NCBI GenBank assembly: GCA_013397115.1
Contig: VWZW01004141.1
Span: 744,001 to 808,000 of the forward strand
Reading direction: 5' to 3'
DNA length: 64,000 nucleotides
Source: Edolisoma coerulescens
Lineage: Eukaryota > Chordata > Aves > Passeriformes > Campephagidae
The position numbers and the translations under genes are program-made. The notes under the pieces are model-generated. The model worked only from the letters and a program-made list of their open reading frames with translations. It searched no databases and had not been told where the DNA came from. The number at the start of each line of letters is the position of its first letter. The stretch's first letter is position 1. Below are positions 36,702 to 47,928 of the stretch, one piece after another.

Positions 36702-39700
36702 GTGAGTGCTAAACCACAAACATGGTGGTGTGCTCCCCAGGTTCATTGCAGGATGGAACAGCATCAAGGATTTTCCTTCTGTTCATCTATAAAGCATGAA
36801 ACAAGGAAGGTTTTGTATGGAAAACTTGTCCAATTTTCCCGTACTGGAGAATTAAAAAAAAAAATTAAAAAATAAAGAGTTGTTTTCCTCCAGATCTTAC
36901 CCTGCCTGTGTCCTTAGACCATCATAGCTGTAATGTGCGTGTGTTTCCCATATTCTTTAAAGTGGACCAGTTTCTGAAAGTATCTGTAATCTAGGACTCC
37001 CTGTGCAACCAGTGCCTTGTCAGGATTTAGCCACACATTAACATCATCACACTTCCCTCAGCTTTCAGTGTGGCAAAAAGAAAAACAGCCACATGAAGTG
37101 AAGGCTGAAGGAAGTGCCAGGCACCATCATCAGAGATACCACAGGGAGATCTGCTAGATGAGGGTCCTGCCAACACAGCACCACAGCAACAGCCACATAA
37201 ATTTACAACATGAAACGCATTTCAGTTCTGAAGCACAGCTGAAACCTCAGCTCCTAAGTTACTCCAACAAGTTTTACATCAGAGCAAGTGCATCTGCTTC
37301 TGGGTTACCCACACTTTTGTCAGAACATGATCTGGTCCTGAAATGCACAGAGAGGTTAAACAATACGTGGTGGAGAGGAACACCCAGCCAGCCAACACCT
37401 CCACAACTGCCTTTGAATGCTAAACAATGCACAGCAGAAGCTAGAATATTCTGTGTTTGTCTTTAATCACCAAACACCACTTTTTAAAATTTAAATTTAT
37501 GCCTTTGAGTCAGTTTTTGTTGCCAAAAGCAACAGGTCTTAACAGATAGTGTGAAACCTATTGTTTAGAACTGGCACTAACTGTTCTTCCTCCCTCTGTA
37601 GCAGTAGGGAGTTTTTCCAGGTATGTGGGAGGCAAGCTGCTTGGAGCCATTATATTGCTTGTTCTCTGCATGATCTCCTTCATTAAATAATCTTTTAATG
37701 CAACATTAATAGTAATTGCAAGATTACAGTTCAAAATATTTGATAACATCACACCATGCAGTTGAAAAGCCACGGATCTCCTCTCTAAAGCTGGCTGTGG
37801 GGGGCAAGCCTACTGTGAAACACCACTGGTCCCTTGAACTGGAAGTGTTGCAATTCCCTTTATTATTTCTGTTCCAGATCTGGATGTCTCACAGGTGATA
37901 AGTGGTACAGCCTAGCAACAGAGAGAAGAAGCAAGGAAAACAACTGGTTAATTCATTTTTTACTTCGTACTTTTAAAATATATGAATATAGAGTTTTTTT
38001 TTCATTGATTCACAAAGAGGAGGGCTGTCGATCACCTATTAGAGATGATATTTATGTACCAGTACTTGCATTTATAATTTTTGACTACCCATAGGTATTT
38101 CAGAAATGTAAAATTATTCCATTTTTATCTATGTTGAGTCATCTGCTTCTTTTGCACATTTTTCATATATATAAAAATTACTATCAAGGAGTTATTTGAC
38201 ATTAGATTCTGAGAAGCATTAACAAAAAAATGCTTAAACCTACTATTCTCTCTGAGTCAAATATCCTTTCTGCAGTGATTAGTATTGACTTCTTTTGACT
38301 TCCTTCAGAAGAAAGAATAAATTGTAAGCCATTGCTTACAACAAATATTTAGGTGTAGTTAAATTCTATTTCTTCCATCCTCTCCCATCTAAGTATCCAT
38401 TACTGTTCTCAAAAGCAGTCACCTACAGAACTGAAAAAAAAAAAAGTCCTCTTCCTCTTTCTCCTGAATATTAATCTTCAACAAGAAGCTTTATGTTGAT
38501 TCTAACTTTGAATATCAGTAGCAGTACTGCTAACAATAAAAACATTCCCTATCTGCAGAACTAGTCTGAATCTGAGTTAACAGAAAATGCTATCAGCTCA
38601 TTGCTTTTTATTTTTGTTGTATACAAATTCCTTAACACTGGACTCTCAACTGTCCTTAAGGTGAAATAATCAAAAACTTTGCATCAGGGAGCATGACGAG
38701 AGGGAAGGGGCACACAGAGCAAACCACAATTTTCATTTACACCAGGTGTTGAGAAGGGTTCTTGCAAGAGCTTCACGTCAGAGCAGAGTTAACCAGTACT
38801 GGAGAAAGGCCTGAATCCCAGACCTTGAATGAATGATTGTGTTAGTCCAGGTGAAATATTCAAGAGCCACCAGAAACTCAGGCTGAGGATTACAGTTTGT
38901 CTTCTCTATAAATGGGAAGAAACATTCAGAAACTGCATTAAAAAACCCCTGCCTAAATTGGCTTAATACAACATAACTAGTTCAGCATAAATAATGCTTT
39001 GTTCAACATAACTAATATAACTGGAATAACATTTCAAGAGCAGCTTGATCTTGGAGCAAGGTAACCAAACTCCTTAAACTCAGCAAGCAAAAGCGAGGAC
39101 AAAAACTCTCCAGCTACCATGGAACATGATTTGTTCTGGATGAACATCGTTGCTGCCTTCCATTTCTGTGAGGTGTCCAGTCTTAAATTCTGGGAAAAAA
39201 GCATTTTAGAAGCCATTTCATGATAGAGACTATTTGTGATCACTTTCTCTCAGCAGGACAAAGCTGCTCTTTCTCCACTAACTTAACCTACCACTTATCT
39301 GCAGCAGGCTTCCACAAAAATAGCTGAACTATGGCTTTGTTTTCTTATTCCCTGTCTTGAAATAAAAACAGGGATGTCCCAAGTTTTCAGAAAGGGGGGA
39401 TTTGGCAGTGTAGCCAGACTCTCCTTATACATATATATATCAACCCTCATGGTTAGCATAAAGAAACCTGTCACCTGCAATGTGTGAGAACATAGACACA
39501 GGGGCTGACATGTGCAAGGCATTCCCAACCAAACAGTTTTTTGGTGTTGGAAAGAATGTGAAAAAGCCAGAAACACAGATATGAGTCCAGCATGGAATTA
39601 CCAGACAAAATTGGATCAGAACAAGCAGTTCCATGAACGTGGAGGAAGTGCCATTAGTATCAGGAGTTTGCCAATATGGAATGGTTTTCTTATCCATGGG

Positions 39701-40609
39701 ACAGAGTGGTGCAACAAAGCTCAGTAAAGATGCAGAGGTACAAACTCCAACCTCTGTCGCATGACAAACCCTAACCCCAGTCAACACGGCCATATTAAAG
39801 TACTTCACCCCTCAGACTGTGAGGTGAGAGCCCCATCACACTCCCTGAGCTGCTCTTGACCATAAACTCACCATGCCTGCATCACACTGGCCCTACTAGT
39901 CCATAAACACCAAACATTGCCAGGCATGGGCAGGTTGTTAACATTTGTATGGCAGGTGAAGACATTCCAAAAATTGACTTAGTGAGTTGCAGACATAGAC
40001 AAAGAAGTCTTATCACTGCCATTAATATTGCTATGAAATGACGTAATTTAAATAAAAACCTGAAATAACTGAAAAATGAACAGCAAGGTTCATTACTAAA
40101 AGTAAAAAAAATAAAATTCAAATCAGAAGTAGCCAACCACCCATATCCCAGGGAACTTGTAATAACAGTGTTTTCTGCAGGACATATTAGTTAGAAATTC
40201 AGAAAAAAAAATGTAAAATATTTTATAATTTATATGGTATATACATACCGCTGAGTATGAGGAATTCTTTCTGCATGAAAAGCCAGCAAGTGGCACCTCA
40301 TTAAACAGGACCTAGACTTAATCTAACTTGGAACAGATAAAAAAGAAAGGATTCATATGAAGCTATCCTGCCTGGGGGTTTAATCTCAAAGCTTTCGAGT
40401 ATAATGAATGAATTAAGTAGGGCAAGTGATTAACAACAAAGAAGCGATCACATAATAAAAACAGAAATAGTACTGAATTTAGAGCAATGTTTCCATTGTT
40501 TATGGACAAGATCCTGCTGTGCTATTTTTATTGTTTTAACTCTTAAAGAATAGGCAAACCATATGACAGCACATGTTCTCCAGGTTTGGATGGAAAGATG
40601 TGGGAAAAT
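36702..40609. other. AT-rich non-coding stretch
   Basis: No gene or repeat family is recognised. Homopolymers include A11 at 36854-36864 and A12 at 38434-38445, and a short AT repeat lies at 39430-39440. Overlapping minus frames at 39295-39808 have no coding features. Confidence 0.55.
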
Positions 40610-40777
40610 GCCATGAGCAGAATACCTAATGGTGCATAAATAACGGACTGTTCGGATATCAATATTTGCATCATTACGAGAACAAAACCAGTCTGCAAGA
40701 CTCACCAGTATTTTAGAGCATATTTCTCTTAATGATGTAAGAATGGGATAAACACCATCAGAATTATGATGCTTTAT
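40610..40777. other. regulatory-looking block with an octamer motif
   Basis: Complex AT-rich sequence with a perfect octamer, ATTTGCAT, at 40664-40671 (the classic POU-factor site) and retained CpG (AACGGACTG, TTCGGATATC, TTACGAG). It directly adjoins the CTCF-like site. Conservation is not known. Confidence 0.2.
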
Positions 40778-40793
40778 ATTCCAGGGGGTGCTA
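40778..40793 (+). promoter_or_regulatory. CTCF-like binding site
   Basis: ATTCCAGGGGGTGCTA matches the well-known CTCF core CCACCAGGGGGCGCTA along its 3' part. Every base from CCAGGGGG to GCTA agrees except one C-to-T change, which is what CpG deamination would produce. The first few positions of the core are less well matched. CTCF sites act as insulators and loop anchors, and orientation matters for loop direction. Confidence 0.4.
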
Positions 40794-42315
40794 CAGCTGG
40801 TTTGCCCATCAGCTGGAGCAGCAGGAGGCACAGATAGAACATGTCGGAGCTCAGCATCTGAACCTCCAGCAGCCCCCTGTGCTCCCAGAGCTGAGGCAGG
40901 GCTGCCTTACCTTGCAAACTCCCTGACTCAACCAGGGACAAGCACACACCGACACAGCACAGGGCTGTGTTGGGGCTTGTGCTTTAAGCCTGGCGTAACT
41001 CAAATTAAACTGACTGCCAATTAATGCAAGCCAATTCTCATCAGGGAAGATATGAGGTACAGACAGGTGCAAAGCAGTGCCCACCTCCCCTCAGCTACAG
41101 CCTAAGGTAAATCATGAGATTCTGTGGATTATCCAGGCTGTAAGTCCTACTCAGTTACCTTGACTGCTCTGCTCTAGACAGTTTCTCGCATTGCTTTCTT
41201 TACTCCTGCTCTGGCATTATTAATGCTCTGGCATTTCTCAGTCCTTCCTAAAATATTTCACTGATAGCAAATCACATGCTGTAGGTGAGGGAGATCCTGA
41301 AAGAAACCCCCTGAGCAGAGGTCAGGATGACTCAGGGTGAACAGTGAGAAGACTCCTCCTGGCATGGCAAACTCCAAAGCCAGCTGACGTGATGTGAAGG
41401 ACTAATTAATATCCCATCGACTGCCACAGGCACAGGTAACTGCTCCTCAGTGAGCGGGCAGCACTCAGTCAGCACTTTGCCACCCTTCTTTATCCGCACA
41501 GGCCCAACATTCGTGAAGCAAGAGGGCTTAATAGCTTTTAATAGTTTTTTCTGGGTCATGAATTCTTCTCATAGCATGTGTTGAGCAATATAACATCTCC
41601 AGGTCTCACACAACATAGACAAAACAGTGGCCAGCAGAGATGGAGGCTTGCGATCTTTTAAATGCCAAAGTGAAACTTGAGAATGCACAACAACCAAATT
41701 GATGCATTTTCTTCTACGAAATGAAGGTTCCAGTCCAAATAATTCTTCAGGGTCTAACAAGTATCAAATGAATTGCACACAATCCGTCTCTCATGGTATT
41801 AAGTGACAAGAAAGAATATGCTTTTCAGTGTTTTTTCTTCTATTGCCTTCACAGGCAAATCTAGTGTATACTGAATTATGTGTAACAGAGGGAAATAAAC
41901 ACTAGCAGCTTGAATTTTGAGATTTCAAGACAGAGATCACTAGGGAAAAATCCACATTTTCTCAAGGCACTTGATTGGCTCATAAATTTTGCTTTCCATT
42001 CACTAAAGCTTTCAGGAAAGAGAATGAGAGGATAAAGGCTGTAATTGATGGTACAATGCCCACAAGCCTCAACAGATGTGATCCCTCGTAATGAAGCATG
42101 TGGGCCTAATTTGGCATTACTTACTACCAGGAGGATCTTATGCAGGGTATCTTTCTAAATCTATGTTTGGTTGGCACCTGTGCCTTGTTGAAACTGGCAT
42201 TGCACCTTCTGAGTGGGCACAATGCCATTCTAGCAGATGGGCAAGAGAGCAGATAGATGCCAGAGATCCAGTACTGCATTTGCAACAAGCTAAAAGTAGC
42301 AAGGTCTGAGGTCTC
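40794..42315. other. non-coding stretch, GC-richer at the left
   Basis: At 40860-41000 the DNA is GC-richer. On the minus strand a strong donor (TTTGCAAG|GTAAGG) lies at about 40911, but the best acceptor upstream (near 40990) has a poor pyrimidine tract, so no exon is called. The rest is ordinary unique sequence. Confidence 0.5.
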
Positions 42316-42935
42316 ATCACAGGACAGCTGAGGTGGGAAGACACCTCGGGAGATCAGCCAGTCCCACCTGCTGTTCAGAGTGGGATCAACTAGAGCAGGC
42401 TGTGTCCAGTTGGGTTTTGAGTATCTCCAAGGATGGAGACTCTGCAGTCTCTCTGAGCAATCTGTTCTGTGTGTCTGACCACCCCCACAATAAAAAAAGG
42501 TTTTGCTTACGTTCAAATGGAATATCTTGTGTTTCTGTTTGTGCCCATTGCCTCTTGTCCTGTCACTGGGCACCACCGAAAAGAATCTGGCTCTGCCTTC
42601 TTTACTCCACCGTCAGGTATTCCCACAGACTGGTAAGTTCCTCCTGATCTTCCCCTTCTCCAAGATGCAGTACCAGCTCTTTTGGCCTCTCCTCCTATGA
42701 CAGATGCTCCCATCCCTTAATCATCTTCATGGTCCTTTGCTGGCCTCTCCCCAGTAAGTCCACTATGTCTTGTACTGGGGAGGCCAGACCTGGGCACAGC
42801 ACTCCAGATGTGGCCTCGCCAGGGCTCAGAAGATGGGAAGATCATCTCCCTGGAGCTGCAGGCATTGCTCTGCCTTGTGCAATCCAGGCCATTGCTCTTG
42901 GCCTTCCTTGCCACAAGGACATGTTTCTGGGTCAT
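42316..42935 (-). mobile_element. CR1 LINE fragment, minus strand, longest copy
   Basis: About 620 bases read as the reverse complement of a bird CR1 3' region: 'gatcagccagtcccacc', 'tgtgcccattgcctcttg', 'gggcaccaccgaaaagaat', 'tcatcttcatggtcctttg', 'cttgtactggggaggccag' and 'actccagatgtggcctcgcc', all in the expected order. The usual terminal repeat at the 3' end is eroded. Divergence from the typical sequence and small length differences suggest an old insertion. Open frames here (for example 42124-42576 and 42717-42935) belong to the repeat. Confidence 0.96.
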
Positions 42936-45300
42936 CCCAGGGTAATGAACACAAAGTGCATACCTCTACAATTCTTAGGCCTAAAATAACTCTGAAAATC
43001 TGAAAAGTATCCTCTGTGTTTTGGACATCATGGTCCTACCAGGAGGGGAGATGAATCATGGAAAGGATGGTGAGCCAGAGAGACAGTACACTGAGCATAA
43101 CCTCCAGAATGAGAGACGTAGAGGAGGGGAGATGGCAGAACTCAGCCACCTTCCCAGCTAAATACATTTCATTTGAGAGCCATGAACTACACCCCAAACT
43201 GAAAAAAATGGTAACGGGAACATTTCTAAACAGTAGAACTGCAACCTATAGATCAGACATCACTGAAAAAAAATAACTCAGCTAATGCAGATTTACAAGA
43301 GCTGACAACTAGGTCCAGTGCTTTGAAATAGCCTATTGCTTTCCTCTGGTCCTTCAGACCATTAACTGATTAGCTGTCAGGTGCAATGGCACCTCCTCAT
43401 AGTGCCCATAGAAGCAGTTTAGTCTACTGGCCAAAGAAATACCAGACATGAGCAGAATTTTTATGCTATATATGCATTTGTATCAACACACAATAACTTT
43501 GCTGTGTTTAGTAGAGTGATGCAAGATGTGGACCCAGTCCTCATTCTCATATTACTGCTCAAGTTCATGAATATGTGAACAGAGAGCATGAGATTTGACT
43601 CTCTTTCCTTGTGTCAGTGTTTGCTTTGGTCACAGTACAAGCACCTGCTGAAGCAAAGGAAGACCACTGGAGTTCATTCTATCACCTCTGGGTTATTTGC
43701 TGTTTGTTTTTTCTTAACTAGTCCTTGGTGCAAAAGATGCTCCTCTAAATGAAATTCATCACCTGAAAGAGGAAATGATGCATCCTGGGTGCCAAAATGG
43801 TTTATGAGTAGTATTTTTATAAAATATTGCACCAGACACACGAATTACAAAAACTGCATGGATTGAAGTGCCCCTGCATTTTGAAGTGTGCAGAGTGATT
43901 GGTGTGATGTTCATTGCATTGAGGTTGAAAACATTATTAACATCTTTGCTCTAAACCTAACAGACCAATTTATTCTAACTGGCACTAATAAAAAGTATCA
44001 TTAGCAAACAGGGGTCAGTGGAAAACACAGCACAGAGAGCATGCAGGGGAATAACAGATAGTTCAAGAAAAAAGATTAAATCTACTTCAAGCTGACACTA
44101 CAAGTGGCTCATCAGAACATTATTCTAACAAATGATATACCACAATCACAGTCATCTATTATGCTCAGCATTAAAGCAAAATAGTACTTAAAGAAAGTGA
44201 TGCAGAAAAAATGTATTAGCTTCTTGGATCATCTTTAATGATACCAAATTTAAAGTATGATATTTGGTGCTCATCTTCTTATCTACTAAAAATATTCCTA
44301 TACCAATTAAACTTGCAAATTTTAAATCTGTATTTTGATTTATTACAATTTTTGTATTCAAGGGTCCAATTATTACCACTTATTTTCAGCATGATAAGTT
44401 AATTTGGCTGCCTTTGCCCTTATGTCTTTAGTTATTTATGTTTAAAACTAACCTGCAATGTTGATAATTCCCGAAAGAGATTACGCTGCACTTTGTTATT
44501 GTGCTGTCATGGTCTTTCTGTTGGATCCAAGTCTTTCAGAACCTTCAGTGGTTTTTAAGCCTCTCATTGTGCCATAAAGGAAAAGATAAACCACTTCCCA
44601 ATTAAACATATGTACACAAACCCACAGAACATAGGGATATCAAAGAGAAAAATAAGTTGAACATTCTGCAAGAAGTCCTTGGACAGACTGGGAGCAGAAC
44701 CCAAGTTGGCTGTGCCTCAACACACAGCACCATGTCTTCTTCCAGACCTCCGTGAACGCCCCTGCTCATCTTCCCATTTAACTTTGGTTTTCACATTGCA
44801 AAGATACAAATATTCTAAGCTGTTGGGATTTCTAGCCTTTTACAGACATTTAGAGCTACTTCATACAAAGAAATCCAAACTGTCTCCAAGGATAGGATCC
44901 AAAGATATTATCAGCATTAATTTTATCAAATGAAGGGTTTTGGGTGGAGTATCTGGGAGGAAGCAAAGCTCTTGCAGATGGTATTGAATAAATGAACATT
45001 CAAGCACAATAAAGAATACTGAATGAGCCTGATTTTCCTGTACAGGTGCAGAAGTAAAATATTAGACGCTGGTTTTCTCTCTTCATGTAGCACAAGTGTA
45101 TTTAGACCATTCTTGCACACTTTCTGTGTACTAATATTTGATACTGAACACAATCCTTAAAAAGGTTTGGCTTTAATACCCCAAACCTTTGGATAATATT
45201 TCACACTCATAAGGAAACAAATACAATGAAAACAGAATGTGTAAGAGTGGTAAGGCATCAGCAGTCTACAATGTGCACTATAAAGCCAGATAGAGAGCAA
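42936..45300. other. AT-rich non-coding stretch
   Basis: No gene recognised. A short imperfect hairpin lies at 44243-44268 (ACCAAAT and ATTTGGT around a 12-base loop). The segment around 43900-44040 is complex, non-repetitive DNA that might be conserved, with no further support. Confidence 0.55.
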
Positions 45301-45321
45301 CTGCTATTTTGAAAATAGCAG
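45301..45321. repeat. perfect 21-base palindrome
   Basis: CTGCTATTTT, a single central G, then AAAATAGCAG: ten perfect base pairs of dyad symmetry. The CTATTTT and AAAATAG halves each resemble part of a MEF2 site (CTA, four A/T, TAG), but neither is a complete one. Confidence 0.8.
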
Positions 45322-46939
45322 ATCTCCATTAGGATAATCAATTTAAACTCTATGATAATTGTACAAAATATGGCAATTTCAGCCTCTAACTCTGTGTTGT
45401 AAACACCCTTTGAATGCTATGAAATGGAGAGAAAGTCAGTGAATTTAATCTACTGCGAGAAAAATGTCTGCTCTTACAACACTTGGCAAAAATCTGGTAC
45501 TGGATGAAAACATGTGAGACTTCAGTTCAGCGTGGCTAAGGCAGAGGTAATGCTGGTTGGCAGAGGAAAGTGTTCTGAAGAATTGGCAAGGTCTAAGAGT
45601 ACTCCCTTGGCTGGGAGCATCTGCTAACCCATGGTGAAAGCACTTTATAATCTCAGAGTTTCACTCTTCCTTGCTTCAGGGCTCCAGGTAGCAAAAAGAA
45701 TCAATCAACCACTGCTCTCTCTTTCTATAATCAACACGTTTTATCTTTGCCCCTCAGATTCAACCCCTGTCCATTTTACCTGTTGCCATTTTTGCCTCAA
45801 ACTTGACTTCTAGCTCTTGGCTGTGGTTCAGTCCTGCCAATAGGCTTTGGCAGGAGCGTGCCAGTGCTGCTCCCTGGGAACAAGACATCCAGCTGAACAC
45901 AAAGGTACACCTGCGTTCCCTCCTCCCCACCCCTGCACCCAGCAAAGCAACATTGGCACCACTATTCGCAACCAAGAAACCAAACCCAGCAGAAGCACAA
46001 TAAAAACAAGCAGCTGTTTAGCTTTGGATCCCTTTGAAGTTTCCACCCAGGCCTGCAGCAGGATGCTCTGGCTCCTGAGGGATCAGCCTTCCCCCTCTCT
46101 TCTGTCTCCCAAGGGCTGTTTCTCTCTCCTCAGCCTTCCTTACACTGACCCATGGACCTGCTGATTCTGCTTCTGAGAAAGGCTTGGACATAAATGTTTA
46201 GACCTTGTCAGGTTTACACCTTTGAGGAGTACATGCCCCACTTCATTCACTCCCACTGGGCGCCGCAGACTCCCAGCGCTCAATGCAGACTGTGCAGAGG
46301 ATACCACATCATAGCAGGTATTTAGTAAAAATATATATATTTTAGGTGAAGTATGCATGCTTTAAATAATTTTGACCTAGATAGAAGCTCCTTTTATTAA
46401 GTTGCCACATCTATTACCAAGGAGAATGAGTCAAGTAGGCTATAGTATTCCATGGGTTTCTTTTTACAAGCTTTGCTCTTAAAGGGGAACTTTTGAAACA
46501 TTGTTCTCTCTCATCAAAGAAGATGAGAAAGAATAGGATTAAGGTGAAGAGAAGGATTTCTTTGAATAGGGAAGATATAATTACACATTTTCCATGACAC
46601 ATGCTGAAAAATGTAATATTGGATAATGCAAGTAACCTCAAATTTTTCATTGTATTTTAATAGAGTGCTCTCTTTTAATATTTTTATATTATATACAGTA
46701 TATAGTTATAGGTATAGACACTTCTCTCACATAAAAGAGATTGAAAAGGAATCAAACAAGAATAAACTCTTCCTCCCTAACCACTAAGGAAGCATGATAA
46801 AGAAGGACAATATCAGATTAGCTACAAAATTTCCATCTCATTGTTTCCTGAAAAATAAAATTTTATAATGAACATACTCCATACAAGCTGTGCAGAGCAA
46901 GTATCTCTTCCAAAAATGCACAGAGCAGTAGTAAAAATC
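45322..46939. other. non-coding stretch
   Basis: A GC-richer patch at 45830-46130 is open on both strands. A short AT repeat lies at 46329-46344, and the DNA around 46675-46720 is almost pure AT. No gene recognised. Confidence 0.5.
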
Positions 46940-47490
46940 AAGCATGGACTCAACGACATCTGTTGTGGCATTGTTATCAAATGCCATCTTTTTTACACAA
47001 ATCTGTAACAGTCACTACTTTTTTTTTTGTGTGGAAATATTAGTTTGTATGCGGCATCTAAAAGCTGGCACACGAGGACCGACAGATGCTTTGGTTTTAC
47101 CTCATCTTCAACTTACTTGGCTTCTCATTACACTAGCTACAGCTCGGCAAATTATTCCTCTGCTTTGGAAAGCCGACAAAATGCCATCTGTCTCTGCATG
47201 GTTATCAAAACTAATACTGTAACGTGAAAAAACTATGATCTGAAATTGTACCTGGCAACTACACGGTGAGGTCGAGTATCCTGTTAGATTACTCACAGAC
47301 ACAAATTCCTGTTAGTGGACACCCACCTATCCCACTGTGCACTCGGCTGCAGGAACAGCCAGGCTCTGACCTTTCTTGCTTGTAGCTGTTTCTCATGCCA
47401 TTGACATTGACTGACACTAATTATGGCTTAGAATGCAAAATGAGGTAGCTTCTCACCAACTGAGACTCCAAGGTCACTATGATTAGAGTA
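46940..47490. other. CpG-retaining, regulatory-looking block
   Basis: In an AT-rich, CpG-poor neighbourhood this block keeps about nine CpG dinucleotides between 47043 and 47350 (in contexts such as GCGGC, CACGAGG, ACCGAC, CTCGGC, GTCGAG). It is non-repetitive and contains homeodomain-like words (CTAATTATGG near 47420). Retained CpG suggests selection or lack of methylation. Two overlapping plus frames (46944-47222, 47027-47227) show no coding identity. Confidence 0.25.
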
Positions 47491-47865
47491 TGAGCAGCTT
47501 TTGGTTTTTCTTATAAAAATGAGAGGCTGAATGCATGGAGGAAAGAGGTGGAAAGGTCAAGGAAAGAGAAAGAGCAAGATTACATCAGTGTGGTTCAGCA
47601 TGTAATCACATTGGTCCAACAGCTACAAGATTCATCACTAAAGCTTTGGGGAAGGGAAAACATGAGCATGGTGTCATTAGATAAAACAGAAAAGAACCAA
47701 AAGGTATGAAAAGACCTGACAGTCCTGCCCTTAAGCTGACAGAGAAGTCATTCTCAGAGCTTCTCTTCCTTTCTAAACACCACTATAATTTCTCCACCAG
47801 CTGGTGAAGTACAGCCCAGAATAAATGCCTTGTACAGACACAAAGCTGGCTTTTGTACACTGCAG
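47491..47865. other. non-coding stretch
   Basis: Purine-rich unique sequence. Nothing recognised. Confidence 0.6.
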
Positions 47866-47928
47866 AAATGCTCCAACGCCACCTCCAGAGTTAGCTCCAA
47901 CCAAACAAGTGCTAGAGACAAACCTGAG
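47866..47928 (+). other. candidate 63-base in-phase exon
   Basis: The segment is bounded by an acceptor (GGCTTTTGTACACTGCAG) and a donor (CCTGAG|GTGAGG). It is exactly 21 codons in an open phase-0 frame: KCSNATSRVSSNQTSARDKPE, with two possible N-glycosylation sequons (NAT, NQT). A symmetric cassette exon would look like this. The pyrimidine tract is only moderate. No protein is recognised, and the minus strand is also open across part of it. Confidence 0.15.

Noticed and set aside
40911..40989. Minus-strand exon before the strong donor TTTGCAAG|GTAAGG
   Set aside because: The only nearby acceptor has a poor pyrimidine tract, so only the donor looks good.
42124..42989. Several long open frames on both strands
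   Set aside because: Most of this span is a CR1 retroposon fragment, so the frames read non-coding repeat sequence.
44243..44268. microRNA-like hairpin
   Set aside because: The paired arms are only about 7 bp with bulges beyond, too short for a microRNA precursor, and no known seed is recognised.
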